64,000 bases of DNA from Membranipora membranacea (lineage: Eukaryota > Bryozoa > Gymnolaemata > Cheilostomatida > Membraniporidae): NCBI GenBank assembly GCA_914767715.1, contig OU612065.1:17858001-17922000 (forward strand). Reading direction: 5' to 3'. Positions 27,901 to 40,600 of this stretch are shown in pieces (the first letter of the stretch is position 1; every line of letters begins with the position of its first letter). The notes beneath the pieces were generated by a model. It had not been told where the DNA came from. It made no database searches and saw only the letters and a list, made by a program, of their open reading frames with translations. The translations under genes and the position numbers were made by a program.

Positions 27901-29254
27901 ATAAGGAGATAAATACGGTAGCACATGGCCTAAAACTTTCCCCTGAGTTAAGTTACAATGAATAAATCTCAGCAGGAGTCAGATTTTCCTCCAATCTCTA
28001 CTCACTGCTGATAATCAGTGAAAAAATCATGCATGATTTTTGAGTTTTGACTAAATTTTACCCATTTTAGAGCTATAGATTAGGAGACAGATCTAAAAAT
28101 GTAAAAAGAATCTCCGACTCTATCTAATAATTATTATTGTGCATATTTTGCTCTTTTTTTTCCGGAGGTCCTGAGGTCAGTCAGTATGTTGTTTATGGCA
28201 TACTCATATGGGAACCTCAATAAAAACATGTAATAATAATTTAATTAGAGACATGGGTGTACTTATCATCAGGATAATGACATTGGCGACAATGACACGC
28301 GATGAACCATTCACCATCTGTGACACCAAGTTGATGAGTTCAGGCATATTGATGGGGAATGTTTCTTGTACTAGGATGTTAGCAGTACTTTTGCGTAGAC
28401 AGCTTTTCCGCCACCTAACCAACTTATTCTATGCGGTGAGTGGAATTTAAAACTTTGTACCTTTGTACTTTATACTGGGCTAACCTGTATGAATCAGCTT
28501 AAAACAGCATGTCATAACCAGGAGCAAGGAGTTATAATTTGTTGAACTTTGCTAGGTTGAGTAATCGTATGTTGTTTATATATATTTTTATGACACTATT
28601 TTTGTATCACTGTTATTGTTATGAATAATGAATGAAAAAGATGATTCTTAACTTCTTATGAAGGTCAGTAATTATGTGTACTGTCTATATTTCTTCTATG
28701 TCATTATTTATTTATAGTTACACTTCACCATGGTAACGATGTATACAATGATAAATGAGGTGTCAACATGACCTATATTCATATTTTTCAAGGTGCTAAT
28801 TTATGCATTCCAAGCCATAATATATATAAATATATATTTGGGGGGGGGGGGGTGCGTGATTGGGTTTGGCAAGACTAAATACATATGAAAAAAGTAATAC
28901 TTGTTGATAACTATGAGGACCACATAAACACTTTGTATGTATCTATATATAAAAAGGTTTTAGTTCATAACTGGTAACATCAGTCAGACTGTTTGTCAGT
29001 GAGATTACACTTGTTGCTCTACTCTGTGACATTCAGTGATATAATATTTATCTATAAATACTATTGTTGACACTCGAACTTCTATTCAGGCAGGATTAGT
29101 TTACTTGACAGATTGAATTTCACAATAGCCAGTGCGTTATACTTTGGAAGTGTTCTAGTATACAATACGGATCATTTTAGTGTTGGACAGTAGGAATCCT
29201 AGCCGACAAAACAAGGTAAATTTGCAAGACATATCAGGATTGGACACCTGAAAC
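21978..29254. other. Divergent intergenic region between TMEM200-like gene and SLC5A7
   Basis: This 7.3-kb stretch should contain both promoters and any 5' untranslated exons. No ORF has a recognisable domain or flanking splice sites that match a known family; the longest is 118 codons at 23811-24167 on +. It holds poly-G runs at 22466-22479, 27707-27716 and 28840-28852, and the hairpin at 27253-27336. Confidence 0.6.
27253..27336. repeat. A/T-rich hairpin with internal repeats
   Basis: The 17-bp arms at 27253-27269 (CATAGATTTAAAAACAG) and 27320-27336 are perfect reverse complements. The segment between them is made of further copies of TTTTAAATCT and TCTATGC. It lies in the intergenic region. 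Confidence 0.75.
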
Positions 29255-32200
29255 ATGGATAACGTTACATGTGACAGCTGCACTAGTGAAGGCAAGTGAG
29301 AAATATTCTGGTATTTAAAATTTGATCATTATATTTGAACCCACGGGCCACAACCGGCTGGTCAAATAGCAGACACGCTTACCACTGAACCAAACTGAAG
29401 TGTTTTACAATGGTGATGCTTATTTGTTAAATTTTAGGAAGCAAAGCTCCGACTGTCTTCAATGTTTGGGGCCTGGTGGCTGTGATCATCTTCTATCTAA
29501 TTATACTGGTTCTGGGAATAATAGCTGGTCGGAGGTCTAAACACACTGAGAAAAATGCAAACAGTGAGGAGGTTATGCTGGCAGGGAGGAACATCGGCAA
29601 GGTTGGTAAAATAAGTCATACTTTCATAAGGCAGTGGCAGTGCCATTCTCCCTGGCGGCAGCTATGTACCGTACCTTGCCCAGGAGTAGGAGGTGACTCA
29701 GTTGGTAGGAGTAGGAGGTGGCGCAGTTGGTTTGATCGCCGTACCTTTAGCATGCGAATGTTGAAGGTCGTGGGTACGAATCCCACTGCAGTCCATCGAC
29801 TACTGGGGTTTGGTTGGCCCCCAGGTGTGCTGCGACATGCCTGCAAACAGAGTGCAACCTGGGGCAGATATTGCGGCCGAGCCCCTAAGGCAACTGATAT
29901 TTCGCAGCCCATGCTTCGGGATGTGGCGTGTGATAAGGCAAATTGCTTGATTTTAATCAACAATTCAACCTCCCCATCCTCAAACATGGAGGTGGATACA
30001 TGGAGCTGACATGATGAAGGGATATGCATTGCAAAACTACCAATGTGCAGCGAAATTCATCCGTCTTTCATAGATTACATTTGCGTACAGTGCCAGCCTT
30101 GATGCAACTCAGTGCACAACACACTCCATATTTTCTAGAACTCCTGCAACCATATGCGTGATGAGGTGTCCAAAATCTTAAATTTGACCAAGATCACCAA
30201 CTAAAGCATATTATTCTTTCCTTCCTAACGATTAGTTCACTGTTACATCTTCTGAATATTGTCACAAATTGTATTTTAGTTCGTCGGTGTGTTTACAATG
30301 ACTGCAACATGGGTAGGCGGTGGGTACATAAACGGTACAGCGGAAGCCGTCTACAATGCTAAATTTGGAGACGGCTCTGGCCTGGTATGGGTACAAGCTC
30401 CAGTGGGATTCGCCATCAGCTTGGTTCTAGGTACCTCTATAATAACATCTGATATGGTGACCTAGTGAGACACTCCAAATCAGAATCACAAGAATGTTTT
30501 GCGAAGGATGATGTAGCAGCTGTTCTTATTTCTGCTGGGGTTTCGCCATTTCATAGGAACCGCAATCAGGCCAAACATGCATGAAACACGATATACATGG
30601 ATCCTTAGCAAAGTCACTGCTTTCGAAAATCCGCAATCTCTCATTTATTATCATTTATGGCATGTATAAATACCCTGGTGAAAACAATTTCATCGTTTAT
30701 TAACGATATTTATAATCTTTGCCGATGTTGTTAGTCCTCTTTGTGAGATCATGCAGGAATATCAACAAAGTTGACCTGAAACATCAATATTAGCCTGTAA
30801 TTTTTTGGCTTTTATCAAAAATGTTAGTCTTGAATGGTCAAGCTACATATACCAATGCAAAGACTGTTTGTAAATATGATGACCACTGAGGTTTTCCCTG
30901 CAAACATATCTGAAAACTATTAATCAGCATTAGCCTCATTAGTATCAGAGCATGTCTTGTGGATCCTCTAGCTAGATCAAGCATGATCCAATTTGCCTGC
31001 ATTTAGGTTTTGAGCCGCCGACTCGCCAGTAGAATGGGAATGATCGGACTGCCGGCAAATTGGATCAAACTTGATCTAGATATCCTCACCTCCTTCACAG
31101 CTGTGTAGGAGCTTTGCATTTCAACCATCAACATAATTTAAAAAATACTTATAATATGTTTTTGATTGAAATTTACCCAAGAAATAAATGATTTTAGGTG
31201 GCCTCTTCTTTGCTAAGAAGATGAGAACAGCTGGATATGTTACTATGGTGGATCCGTTGTCACAGAAGCTGGGAGACCGAATGGGGGGTATACTAGTGTT
31301 ACCAGCCCTCTGTGGTGAAATATTCTGGAGTGCTTCTATCCTGTCTGCACTAGGTAGGAAAAACGATTCAGGATTTTTTAATAGAGCTGCCAATGGTTAT
31401 AAAAGATAGATGCCGTACCAAAGATATCAAACTTGTGTTTTCCATTTTAAAATCCTTGAAGTCAACTTCCATCTAAAGGCTGGTCCACATTGTCCCAGAC
31501 AGCCATCCATGTCAATGTGAGCATGAAAATGACATAATCTCAGCATTAAAAACAACACACGATCACTCTGTCGATTATAGTTTAATGCGCCACATAACTG
31601 AAAAGCGAAATATGCAGCATCGCAGCCGATCAATTGCTGCCTGGTTTTTTCAAATGTACCGGAAATCTTGCAATACAAAGTTTATAAATGAACGACCCGC
31701 AGCAGTTTCCTAGTATTGTTTTTGTTGAGCGCAGGTATGTAGCTTTGCTACTTGCTATTCTTTAATCTGTAATTGCATGTTCAGTGTTCATAGAGCCACA
31801 CTGATCAAGTGACAAAGTAATTGGAGGGTAGCATTCGTTTGTTTTCTTCTCAAAAAAGCTAGCAGTACCACACATTGGTCAGCTAGAAAAGAAAATTGTA
31901 TCATCATCTTTGTGATGAGTGATTAAAATTTTATGTGTTTCTCAGGGATATATTTATAAGGGAACTGGAATCTGGGCCATGATTCTAGCATTTTGCAACA
32001 TCTCCAAAAACATTGATCGATAATGCCATACTAAAACAAATAGTCAAAATAATAAAACTCTCAATTAGAGCTCTCACGAAATTTCAATGGACATCATTCA
32101 AATTTGAAATGTATAAATTATAAACAAGTTCTTTCTTTTTGTGCAGGGTCATCACTGGCGGTAATAATAGGCTTACAAACGTGGGTGGCAATTATTATCT

Positions 32201-35200
32201 CGGCTGTTATTGCGCTGTCCTACACCGTACTCGGAGGCCTATACTCGGTAGCATACACTGATGTTATTCAATTGATATTCATGTTTATAGGACTGGTATG
32301 TACCCATAGATTCAACGAGTTTACAAACAGGGTATTGCTTGCCATGTTTAGTCCAGTTGTACTTTAAGCGTTCAAACTGTGCAGCAATAGCTGGTAGTAT
32401 TATTTCATGAAATGGTACTACCAGCTCCGACCTGCCTGCAAACTGAGAGCAACTTGGCGCCGAATACGGCGGCCGCGCCCTTAAGGCACTGATATTTCTC
32501 AGTCCTCGGACGGAGACTACACTTGCGATTTTATCCCACATTTAACCCACATTAAGCTATCATGAGCGTCCAGTTGTGGTGGAAGGAGGAAAAATCGCAG
32601 GAAACAAGCACATTCTCAAGTGATTTTCTGAAAATGATACTGACCCCAATAAATTATTAAAGAAATGCTGAAGTAATAAATCACGACAAGCACTTCCGAA
32701 TTTAATATCAACATGTATCATAATTTACTCATGTCCCCAATGATACCATCTCTGCTACACACTGCATGTTGAGTTGGCTCTGAGAAATGTGTCTCACTGC
32801 AGTCTGTATTGTGGTGACAATGCCAAAAAGTTGACCGAATTACCTACTTACGCTTTGACACAGAATGCTAGATTTTTTTCTAGGTACACATAGACAGATT
32901 ATCAAGCTCAAGCACATTTAGCCGGGGGGCCGTCGGGCGGGGGGCAAAGTCTGGGGGGGGGGGGGGCTCACACTAAGTTCAATACAGTGCCAAGAAAGCC
33001 AAACTTAAATTGATTGGCGTTAGTGTGGAAAGCATCTCCATGGATTGATACAAGAGTAGGAGTATGATTCTTGAGTAGGTTTGATACTTTCAGTCATTGC
33101 AGTACGCTAGACTGAACCAACAGGCTACCCTCCCGTCTAGCAGTACGCTACGTTTGAATCTTTGCAGGTCTTGGCTGTGCCGTTCGCTCTGACAAACGAC
33201 GCTGTGAAGCCGATAACTGAGACTGCTCAAGTTGAGGGTGGAGGTTGGAAGGGCCACCTTGAGGGTGTCAGTTGGGGATTGTATATAGACTTTGCTCTAC
33301 TGCTGATATTTGGAGGAATACCATGGCAGGTCTGGGAAAAATAATTGCCTAGGATGTTTAGCATAAAGGCGCATCACACGCTTTGGTGAAATTATGTGGC
33401 AATATGCTGTTCATGAATGGATCATCACCCAACACTTGTAAACAATCAACATGTCATGGCTAGATCATTACCCAAGAATCGGCCACAATAAAATGCTGTT
33501 AATAATCATCACCCATCACTTTCAAGCAATAAACTGATCATTGCTCACAACTTGTAAAATTTCCTGCTGAACAAAATTTCATGAATGAAGCCTTGGCCAA
33601 CTGACAAACAAATGCTGCAGCTTTTTTTCATCCAGATCACATCACATCAATTTATCATTTATTTTACTTACATGCATCTATTTTACAGGTATATTTCCAG
33701 CGAGTCTTGGCCAGTAAGACAGCTGATGCCGCACAGCTTTTGTCATTCCTTGGTGCCATCGGGTGCATTATCATGTCGATCCCTCCCTTACTAATAGGAG
33801 CTGCAGGTTACTCCGCAGGTAGGGTAAAAAGCCAAGGGGGCTTTCAATTAAAAATAGCCAAAATTATTATCTCTCATTCACTCATTGGTGGAACTGTATA
33901 CATTCTGAACGATAATTTGAGAGAACTAATAGTGATATTTCGCTTTACAAAGCATCTCTCAATCTTATTGAAATACCTCCCAGTTACTTATAAATCACTT
34001 GCTGTGACTATATGTGTAAAGTTTATGTGAGATCATGAGGACTGCTTATTTGTTTCACCAGATGGTAGTTCTTTCCTGCGCCGTGTGCCAATATCTCAAA
34101 CTGCATTAGATTATCTGCAATCTGGCCTTGTTCATGGCTTTCATTCAAACGAAACTGACTGGTACCCTCAACAAAGCAGTGCTTGATCTTTTAGACTGGA
34201 ACCAGACTGCATATGCACCATACCTGGTAGATGGTGATATACCAGAGTACAGGTTGGTTTTACCACTTGTTCTGCAGTATCTGACACCACCTGCAGTAGC
34301 TGTTATTGGACTAGGGGCAGTTTCTGCAGCAGTAATGTCATCTGCTGATTCCAGCATGCTTAGCTCCAGCACTTTGTTTACGAGGAACATTTGGAAAATG
34401 GTCTTTAGGCCAGCGGTGAGCTATAATTTGTTTTATATATGGGTATAGATAGACATTGACCATATCCCAATAATACCTTTGTAGACTGAAAGGGGATTAA
34501 TGTAAATTTATAGTGGTAAATAAAAAATACTCCTTGGCTGGGGCAAGAAATAGGCCAGAGGTGAAAGCCCTGATGTATGTTGTGTCAATGGTAACTATTT
34601 ATTGGTAGCACCTATTTCTATAGCCTTGATGGTCACTTAGCGCCAAAAATAAACTGGTAAAAAAATTGTATAATAACATTGCTACTGATTCTACAACCCG
34701 TACATAGACTTAATAAATATTATTATAAAGTCAATGACGCTTACTACCTATAGGGAAGGAATAAGCTGGCAAAAAACTGGTTTTATTTGATTTTTGACCA
34801 TGGAGTTACCACATGTTTGTACAATGTTTGTGACAATGATTTTTATTCATTTATATATAATTATTCATTTTTAACTATTTTCAGGCCAGTGAGCGAGAGC
34901 TAGTATGGGTTATGAGAGCGGCACAGCTTGTATTTTGTGCCGTAGCTACAACTATGGCCATATTTGTCACCTCAATCTATGGCCTGTTTGTATTATGTGC
35001 TGACTTTGTCTATGTGGTGCTGTTCCCTCAGCTGACTCTTGTTCTATATGTTCCCTGGGTTAACACATACGGATCGCTAGCAGGTAAGATGTAATTTCAA
35101 GGCTTTCAGGCTTTTCATTCTGTGTCTTACGTAACCGCCATCAAAGCACAGAAACTTTAGTGTGATAGATATGGTGAATTATTTTTTCAAGTTATGTGAG

Positions 35201-36801
35201 CTATGCTACATAAGGTACATAAGGCATTGAGTTGAATGTTTTGACATGGAATTAAGGTGCTCTACTAAAATAAAACAGATCATATTGATAAAGTTGATCC
35301 AGCTGAAATGACTGTTGTGTCTGTTTTTTATGGTTGAATTAGATAACAAAGTTCCTTATTTATTTAATAAGAATTCAGTATGTCTGTTTAGAGCTGACCT
35401 CATTCATTATATTAGGGGCACAATCTATTGTTTTTTATAACCTTTGGTTTGTCAAACTCAGCAGTTAATTTTCCAAGTTTTCCTTATCAATGAGATATTT
35501 TAAGACCAGTGTGATAAGGATGGCAGTTGAAACGTGATCGAAATTGACAATTTGATGGATTCAAGATAAACAGTTCCTCATTTATTTGATAAGGGAGACT
35601 GCTGATATTGTACTTTTTTGAACTTCTATGGTATATTTGAGAATTTGTTTATGCGGGTCTTAATAATGATCATTTGGCACTCACACCATTCCACTCCACA
35701 ACTAGCACCCTATTTAACACGGTGCATTAGGTTTGTGAGGGCTTACTTGAGGTATGGCTGCATTTTGACATGATAAACTTCAAGGGGAAGTTACAATATG
35801 ATAGGTTTCTTGCTCAGACGGAGCAATAGACAAGGGGGACTTACTCCTTGGGCAGAGTAACTAGAAACTTGATACATTATGTCTATTAGTTGGTCTCGAT
35901 TCGAACCAAATTAAATATATTGCTTATGGCAATGTTTTTAGTCAGGTGCAATGCATTGGGTATTGTAAAGAAGACGTATAGTCACTGCATATACACTGTA
36001 TACATGACATGTATACAGCGTATATGTATATATATGTCATACGACAAATAAACACCCTGCACACAACTGCATATGCTATACCTGATTTGCCTGAATTTGG
36101 CGATGCTTCCCTGTAGCTGGAGCTTATTATTAGAATAGGAGCAGCAAGTCCATGCCATGTCTTTGAAGCCGATATGTAAGCAATGAACTCCACCATTGAT
36201 GAATGCAATCACTCACTGAAATATCTTCTACTTTCTTGTTTATTTCTCTCACAGGATTTGTGGTCAGTTTACTGCTGCGCCTACTCGGGGGAGAATACTA
36301 TCTCAACTTTAAAGCAGCCATTAAGTGGCCATGGTATGATGAGGCATCTAATCTACAACACTTCCCTTTCCGTACCGTCAGCATGCTGATAGGACTGATA
36401 CTAATTCTACTTTCTTGTTTATTTCTCTCACAGGATTTGTGGTCAGTTTACTGCTGCGCCTACTCGGGGGAGAATACTATCTCAACTTTAAAGCAGCCAT
36501 TAAGTGGCCATGGTATGATGAGGCATCTAATCTACAACACTTCCCTTTCCGTACCGTCAGCATGCTGATAGGACTGATACTAATTCTGGTGGTGTCCTAC
36601 CTGTTCAAATGGCTGTTCGAGAGCGGCAAATTGGCCAGCAAGTATGACGTGTTCAATGCAGTTGTCAATGAGCGTAAAACCACTGTCAAATACACAACAA
36701 ACCTTAGTGACGAGTCAACTGACGATGTAGAAATCCATGATATGAAGAAGAAGAAAGGAGAAGACAACCAGGGGGTTGAACATAATGATGAGATGATCTG
36801 A
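29255..36801 (+). CDS. SLC5A7: High-affinity choline transporter (CHT1-like, Na+/solute symporter)
   Basis: Exons: 29255-29291, 29438-29601, 30280-30430, 31198-31353, 32147-32295, 33168-33329, 33689-33818, 34195-34415, 34885-35083, 36434-36801. All phases agree, giving 578 aa, close to the ~580 aa of CHT1. The short N-terminus has an NVT sequon at residue 3. Diagnostic blocks are [13 protein letters not shown] (80-92), [37 protein letters not shown] (317-323), [15 protein letters not shown] (to 370), the YGLFVL region, and FESGKL-----DVF before a charged cytoplasmic tail. CHT takes up choline with Na+ and Cl- at cholinergic terminals, the limiting step of acetylcholine synthesis. Oddities are a probable GC donor in intron 1 and a tandem copy of the start of the last exon. 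Confidence 0.95.
29335..29395 (-). mobile_element. tRNA-like sequence (SINE head or tRNA pseudogene) in SLC5A7 intron 1
   Basis: Read on the minus strand, this has an A-box-like TGGTTCAGTGGTAAGCG and, about 35 nt later, a B-box-like GGGTTCAAAT. This is the spacing of a tRNA-derived RNA polymerase III promoter. It fills much of the 146-bp first intron of SLC5A7. I could not fold it into a convincing functional tRNA. Confidence 0.5.
29684..29960 (+). mobile_element. tRNA-derived SINE, SLC5A7 intron 2
   Basis: The head contains a tRNA-like A box (TGGCGCAGTTGGT) and B box (GGGTACGAATCCC, about 29772-29784). The A-box end is duplicated in tandem (two GAGTAGGAGGTG-CAGTTGGT units, 29684-29731). The downstream body (29834-29938) is shared with a second partial copy at 32428-32533. 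The element is on the same strand as the gene and inside an intron. Intron-read ORFs across it are spurious. Confidence 0.75.
30961..31086. repeat. Fold-back element in SLC5A7 intron 3
   Basis: Left arm 30961-31000 (containing CTAGATCAAGCATGATCC and AATTTGCCTGC) pairs with right arm 31050-31086 (GCCGGCAAATTGGATC and TTGATCTAGATATCC). A ~50-bp spacer separates them. The arms are imperfect but clearly complementary, so this looks like a small MITE-like element. Confidence 0.65.
32428..32533 (+). mobile_element. Partial copy of the same SINE body, SLC5A7 intron 5
   Basis: It shares the order CCTGCCTGCAAAC, GCAAC, GCGGCCG, GCCC-TAAGGCA and CTGATATTT with 29834-29938, and lacks the tRNA-like head. 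This shows the family is dispersed. Confidence 0.65.
32953..32966 (+). repeat. Poly-G run with neighbouring G-tracts
   Basis: A run of 14 G follows GGGGGG and CGGGCGGGGGG at about 32920-32945 in SLC5A7 intron 5. It could form a G-quadruplex. Similar runs occur at 22466-22479 and 28840-28852. Run length is often unreliable in assemblies. Confidence 0.6.
36226..36583 (+). repeat. 179-bp tandem duplication across the last SLC5A7 intron/exon boundary
   Basis: Copies 36226-36404 and 36405-36583 appear identical. Each holds the 3' end of the last intron (TTCTACTTTCTTG to CTCACAG) and the first 150 nt of the last exon. TTCT microhomology marks both breakpoints. Only the second copy runs into the rest of the exon (36584-36801). 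Confidence 0.9.
36255..36404 (+). pseudogene. Truncated duplicate of the last SLC5A7 exon start
   Basis: This has a good acceptor (CTCTCACAG) and the correct reading frame for 50 codons but no downstream donor. Splicing here instead of at 36434 runs into the second copy out of phase (179 is not a multiple of 3) and stops at 36568. That would replace the final cytoplasmic part with an unrelated tail. Confidence 0.8.
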
Positions 36802-37625
36802 CAATCTTGACAAGAATCAATATCAAGTAATGAATACATACTGATGCGGACTGATATTTTTGTATATGTGATCAAGTAATTGAAAATATTATATTTTTAC
36901 CAACAAATTATGCATGTCATAATCGACAATTAGAGATCTTTACAAAGACTTTGGTGATAAATCCTTGTTCTATGGTAGTAAATGGAATATCTTCTTCTTT
37001 TCAACTGTTTGTAATGCGCTCGTTTATCAGGAATATCATCAAAATCAACGATAACACATCATATACAATAATATTTTCTCAATATTATTTCCATATTTTC
37101 CAGTTCCAACTCATAACAAACAAATTATATTGCTAGGCAAAGCTGCAACTAATTATTATATTTAAAAAAAAAAGGTTGTTCCAATATTTGAATATTTGTA
37201 ATTATAGCTATGGGTTTTGCATTTTTAGTCCTTTTCAATGTTACTATAGTCTAACAAATGGTAACAAATTGAAAACTAACAAAGTGAAAGACTTTTTGTA
37301 AAATAACAGAGACCAGTTGACACTTTTAGTTCAATACTTTTTATCTGGCTTGTTGATATGCTACTAGACAAAAAAACTCATGTAGAACTTGTATTTACTA
37401 TTACAAAAAAAACCTTCAAACCTTACAGGCTTACCTCTTATTCTAGTTAATGAATTGGTCAGCATTGCGCTAGGAAAGCCAGTTAAACCGAAGAGAATGG
37501 TATTTGTTTTCATGCTCCCTGACGTAATTATTATATATTTGGATTTTACACGGAAATTGAAGCTAACCTGATTCATAAAGGAAATTTTCTACATGCACAA
37601 AATACTTATTTAGGTCTAAGGTCTC
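36802..37625. other. Convergent gap between SLC5A7 and PPARGC1
   Basis: This 824-bp A/T-rich stretch holds the two 3' UTRs. I see no coding exon. No canonical AATAAA was found in the expected place for either gene; the + strand AATAAA at 37879-37884 lies inside the PPARGC1 gene. Confidence 0.5.
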
Positions 37626-40600
37626 TCAAGATTTGATCTTTTTCAGAGTCTGCCTGAGCAAAGCATCGAAATCATCCGCTGGATCTTCTCGCTTTCTCTC
37701 GTTTATTGCCCATTCTTCTTTTACTGCTGTACATCCATCTACAACCAGATCATCAATGGGTATTATATTTTATTATTATATTTTATTATTATATTTTATT
37801 ATTATATTTTATTATTATATTTTATTATTATATTTATCTGCTAAGGCCATAGATAAAAGAATGCTTGTAATGAAAAGAAATAAAACTTATAGTTAAAAAG
37901 CAAGGGAGCATAATAATATCAACATTAAATCAGAACCTGGTTTATAGCATACAGTGCACAACATGCTCATTTGATTGCAACTGACTTTTTTCTTATTTCA
38001 TGTATTTATGTCACATGTGAAAATATGTGGGATGTATATTCGTCGTTGTGTAACTGTTACCTAACCCAACTCCTAGACCATAGTGCAACTGAATAATTGG
38101 GCAGATATCAGTAAGACTAACGACCATAGAGTTATTTCACTCTTACCGAGATCAGCATAATCTGTTTTACAGAATGTTCGACGCCCGCCATAACAAAGAT
38201 TGAATTTACGTCCAGGCGTTTTGTTTCCATCTACAAATACAGGGACATTGTTGGTGTGACAAATGTGGTAAAATAGCATCTGTCTAAATGTCTGAGAACT
38301 GAAATTGTGCAAGGCCTACAAAACCCTACAAAGATTTAAATCTATCCATGAATTGCAGGTGTCAAGGTGTCAGAATCTCCTCCCAATGAACTGACACATC
38401 TTTCAATGTTAGGTGAATTATGATGAAACTTAACAAGGATGTCAAATAAAGCTAAAGTCACCCATGTGATGTTTTTTATTGGGTTACGCTCACTCTGCAA
38501 GTGCCAAGCCATAGAAATTTAATTATTGTTTATACGTATTTATATATTTAAGTGCCAAGCATAGTGAGAACGAGTTGCTCAGTATGGTCATGAAGATAAA
38601 ATTAATTTATCAACAATCTTTATACCTTGTATCGCCCGTTTAGCTGATTCCGTCCTAAGATATGTGACAAAACCATAATTGTCTCTGCAAGATAAAACAT
38701 AATTTTCATGATTGTAACTAGGTTGGCAATTAATGCCTAAAATATGAATAGTATTGAATGTTAACTGAAGATGAGCATTATGGTTTTTTCATATTAAAAT
38801 TGGTTCTGAGGACAATGGTAATACAGATATACAGATTCTTGATCTACTGAAAATAGCAAAGCTTTACTGTTGAACATAGAATTACGATGTAGAAAATTTA
38901 CATCAAGCAACTAGCAGAAGCCTTACAGGTAATTCACAGACCACCAGCCGCTGTATGGGACACAGAAAGGAAATCACTGTCATATTATTATCTTCATTAA
39001 GTGGAATATAGGACAATTAGGACAACGGTAGATGTGAGGCATAACTTGTTTTGTGCACCAGTCCTAGCAGATTCAGATATATTCATATTGATTGATTTAC
39101 CCTTTTTGCCTAAAGTGTACTGATGTTGTCTCGATATCACCAAAGCAGTCAAAGCGTCTTCGAAGATCTGAAGGAGCGAACCCATCTGGTATGCCTCCTA
39201 CGTACACCACCCTCCTCTCAGCCATAGCTCGGTCGTGGGCTTCCTTCTTCTCTCGGGTCTCAGTGCGACGAGGTGAAAGAGACCTGTAGTGAAAGAAATT
39301 AAATTAAATAATAACAGTGACAATCTAATAACAGAGACTTTTGAGTGACATAAATTGTGATTTGTCTATGACGTAATTACCAAAAATTAAACAACTTCAA
39401 CTAAAAAGCGATTGGTAAACTTGGCTTATCGTAATTCTTGAACACAATCACCTTCCCAACACAATAATTCAATTCATCACAGCAACTCAAATGTCAATTT
39501 TTTTTTAAGTCTTTTTAATTTTTAGGCCCATAGGAAATAATACAATATAATACAAAGAAAGTTAGGCATGTGACGTACACATGAGCAAGGAAGCAGTAAT
39601 GTAAACACAACAGTATCATCATTTCTCCTGTTAATATTTATCTCCCCAATGCAGTATAAATTAAAAGGGGGTAACTCTAAAACATGGCACTAAGCAAAGG
39701 GCTGAGTTATTATTATTTGCTGAGACGATAAGAATATCAGATCACGGAAAAGACGTTTTTCCTTCTGTCCCCCCCCCCTGGTGAGAGGAACATTAGCAGG
39801 GACTGGAAAAACTCAGTTGCAATAAACCTAACGACAGATGTCATCATGTACAATATAAATATGTGCCTTACCTCTCTTGGCTGCGTTTATTGCGATACCT
39901 CTCCCTCCGACTGTAACCCTTACGTCGCCTGTTATCCCTACCGTAGGATCGACCTGATGACGTTGACCTAGACCGGCTCGAGTAGGATGTATAGCTGCAC
40001 GACCTGGATAAGTAAAGATTAAATATCATGAGTAAAAAATGATTGTCTGGCATTGCAGCATTAAAACTACTTGGCCTGAGCACACAAAACCCAGGCATGG
40101 AATGTCTGTGTAAAAAAAAATCTCCAAAGATTTGACAGTGTTAAGTCGACAACAGCACCCCTTCACTTGTGATGGCTTAATACCCAGGAATAAAGACAGA
40201 GGGGATGGGGGATAAGAATAGACAGTTTTCTGAGCTCTTATTTATGCCTCAATTTGGAGTTGTCCTCTCTCCAGTTTGGTACTTTTTAACCCACGCTGCA
40301 TAGGAAAAACCTGCTGAAAGAGGGTTATCTTGAAAACCGCTTATGTTAGGATAAAAATGATTTTTGATTCAGAGTCTGCACCATTGATAACCCTGGGAGA
40401 CAACATTTCCAAATCATTGGAGGCTTGAATGTTGATAAATCTTAATTTTAGTGACGAAACTCGTGAAAAATTCTGCCAAATTGTCCGCAAAACAGGCAGA
40501 AAATGCTATAATTGACTATACAAATACTAAAATTAGATCCCAAACAATGTCCATATGAGTTTCCAATGTTGCAGATTCTGAGTCAAAAATTAATTCTTAT

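Noticed and set aside
29335-29395. Functional tRNA gene
   Set aside because: A- and B-box-like sequences are present, but I could not form a full cloverleaf with a paired acceptor stem, so it is listed as tRNA-like only.
29602-30029. ORFs on both strands across the SLC5A7 intron 2 SINE (up to 177 codons)
   Set aside because: They are read-through of exon 2 into a tRNA-derived SINE and the antisense of that SINE.
36203-36568. 121-codon ORF ahead of the last SLC5A7 exon
   Set aside because: It is the tandemly duplicated exon start read out of frame, not a separate gene.
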